A stretch of DNA of 64,000 nt, from the NCBI RefSeq assembly GCF_018130065.1, contig NZ_JAFCME010000023.1, positions 30,578-94,577 on the forward strand, given 5' to 3'. The DNA comes from Bradyrhizobium sp. AUGA SZCCT0158. Lineage in GTDB: Bacteria; Pseudomonadota; Alphaproteobacteria; Rhizobiales; Xanthobacteraceae. Positions 63,755-64,000 of the stretch are shown piece after piece. Below the pieces are notes generated by a model. It was not told the DNA's origin, did no database searches, and worked only from the letters and a program-made list of their open reading frames with translations. Both the position numbers and the translations under genes were made by a program. Numbering within the stretch: the first letter of the stretch is position 1; every line of letters begins with the position of its first letter.

Positions 63755-64000
63755 TCACTCCGCCGCGAGCTTCACTTCCGGCGCGGCAGCGCGGACGTCG
63801 GCGTCGACCTGGGCTTCAAATTTCGCAAAATTCTTCTGGAACATGCCGACCAGTGCGCGCGCGGTCTTGTCGAACTCGGCCTTGTCCTGCCAGGTGTTGA
63901 CGGGATTGAGGATGTCGCTGGGGACACCCGGCAGCGCCGTCGGCACCGCAAAACCGAAATATTTGTCGGTGCGGAATTCGACATTGCGCAGCGAACCGTT
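63755..64000 (-). CDS. pckA: Phosphoenolpyruvate carboxykinase (ATP), 3' end
   Basis: Only the last 81 codons are in the window; the gene continues past 64000. The visible part reads NGSLRNVEFRTDKYFGFAVP, then LPGVPSDILNPVNTWQDKAEF and ALVGMFQKNFAKFEA, the conserved C-terminus of ATP-dependent PEP carboxykinase. The enzyme turns oxaloacetate into phosphoenolpyruvate for gluconeogenesis. Catalytic residues lie outside the window. Confidence 0.9.
   Translation of the reverse strand, partial: NGSLRNVEFRTDKYFGFAVPTALPGVPSDILNPVNTWQDKAEFDKTARALVGMFQKNFAKFEAQVDADVRAAAPEVKLAAE

Overview
This 64-kb window is GC-rich chromosomal DNA from an alphaproteobacterium of the Bradyrhizobium / Rhodopseudomonas group (Bradyrhizobiaceae). 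The family is inferred from several things seen here: a ROSE-like RNA thermometer before a small heat-shock gene, a kaiB-kaiC cluster without kaiA, a homospermidine-synthase polyamine pathway, a Zur-boxed znu operon, and many scattered palindromic repeats of the kinds common in that group. I found no tRNA, rRNA, CRISPR array, prophage or intact insertion sequence.

Layout. 1-3.3 kb: two CorA-type proteins (one cut by the window edge, one canonical) and a frameshifted DUF4118-GAF gene. 3.5-9.9 kb: GST, a LysR regulator divergent from a TauE/SafE permease, a LysE exporter, a class III nucleotide cyclase with TPRs, a possible heme-thiolate-peroxidase-like protein and a GFA protein. 10-13.6 kb: a lysophospholipase-like hydrolase, hsp20 with a sigma-32-type promoter and ROSE-like leader, a secreted hydrolase and a secreted Pro/Ala-rich protein. 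14-20.5 kb: gltBD (glutamate synthase). 20.5-24 kb: envelope genes, including an outer-membrane barrel and kdsD for KDO synthesis. 24-28.3 kb: an HxlR regulator with a clear operator facing a carboxymuconolactone-decarboxylase-like gene, an NfeD/SPFH pair, hemH and a MAPEG protein.

29.6-34.1 kb holds the most distinctive regulatory locus: luxR-type regulator, kaiB, kaiC and hybrid histidine kinase in one minus-strand run, resembling a KaiA-less timing or stress module. 34.5-39.8 kb: an overlapping mntA-hepT toxin-antitoxin pair joined to a thioesterase, a nickel/cobalt exporter with its DUF1007 partner, and an M3 oligopeptidase. 40.3-44.8 kb: a polyamine locus, with a long structured leader (speF-RNA-like) and upstream mini-ORF before ornithine decarboxylase, then GNAT, Rid-family and homospermidine synthase genes. 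45-48.4 kb: acetoacetate decarboxylase, MgtC and small envelope proteins.

48.7-53.55 kb is a zinc-starvation operon read right to left from a perfect Zur palindrome: His-rich mini-protein, znuC, znuB, znuA, a COG0523 GTPase and a translationally coupled WD40 protein. It is followed by a second mntA whose hepT is truncated, a pair of permeases, crcB, an Fe/Mn superoxide dismutase, a GNAT, a MATE exporter, a DUF3095 protein, htpG with a sigma-32-like promoter, a divergent metallo-beta-lactamase-fold protein, a VanZ-like protein and the 3' end of pckA.

Most genes are housekeeping or stress genes in short operons, separated by mobile-looking palindromic repeats. The accessory signal is concentrated in the Kai locus, the two MNT/HepT loci, the polyamine leader and the zinc operon.
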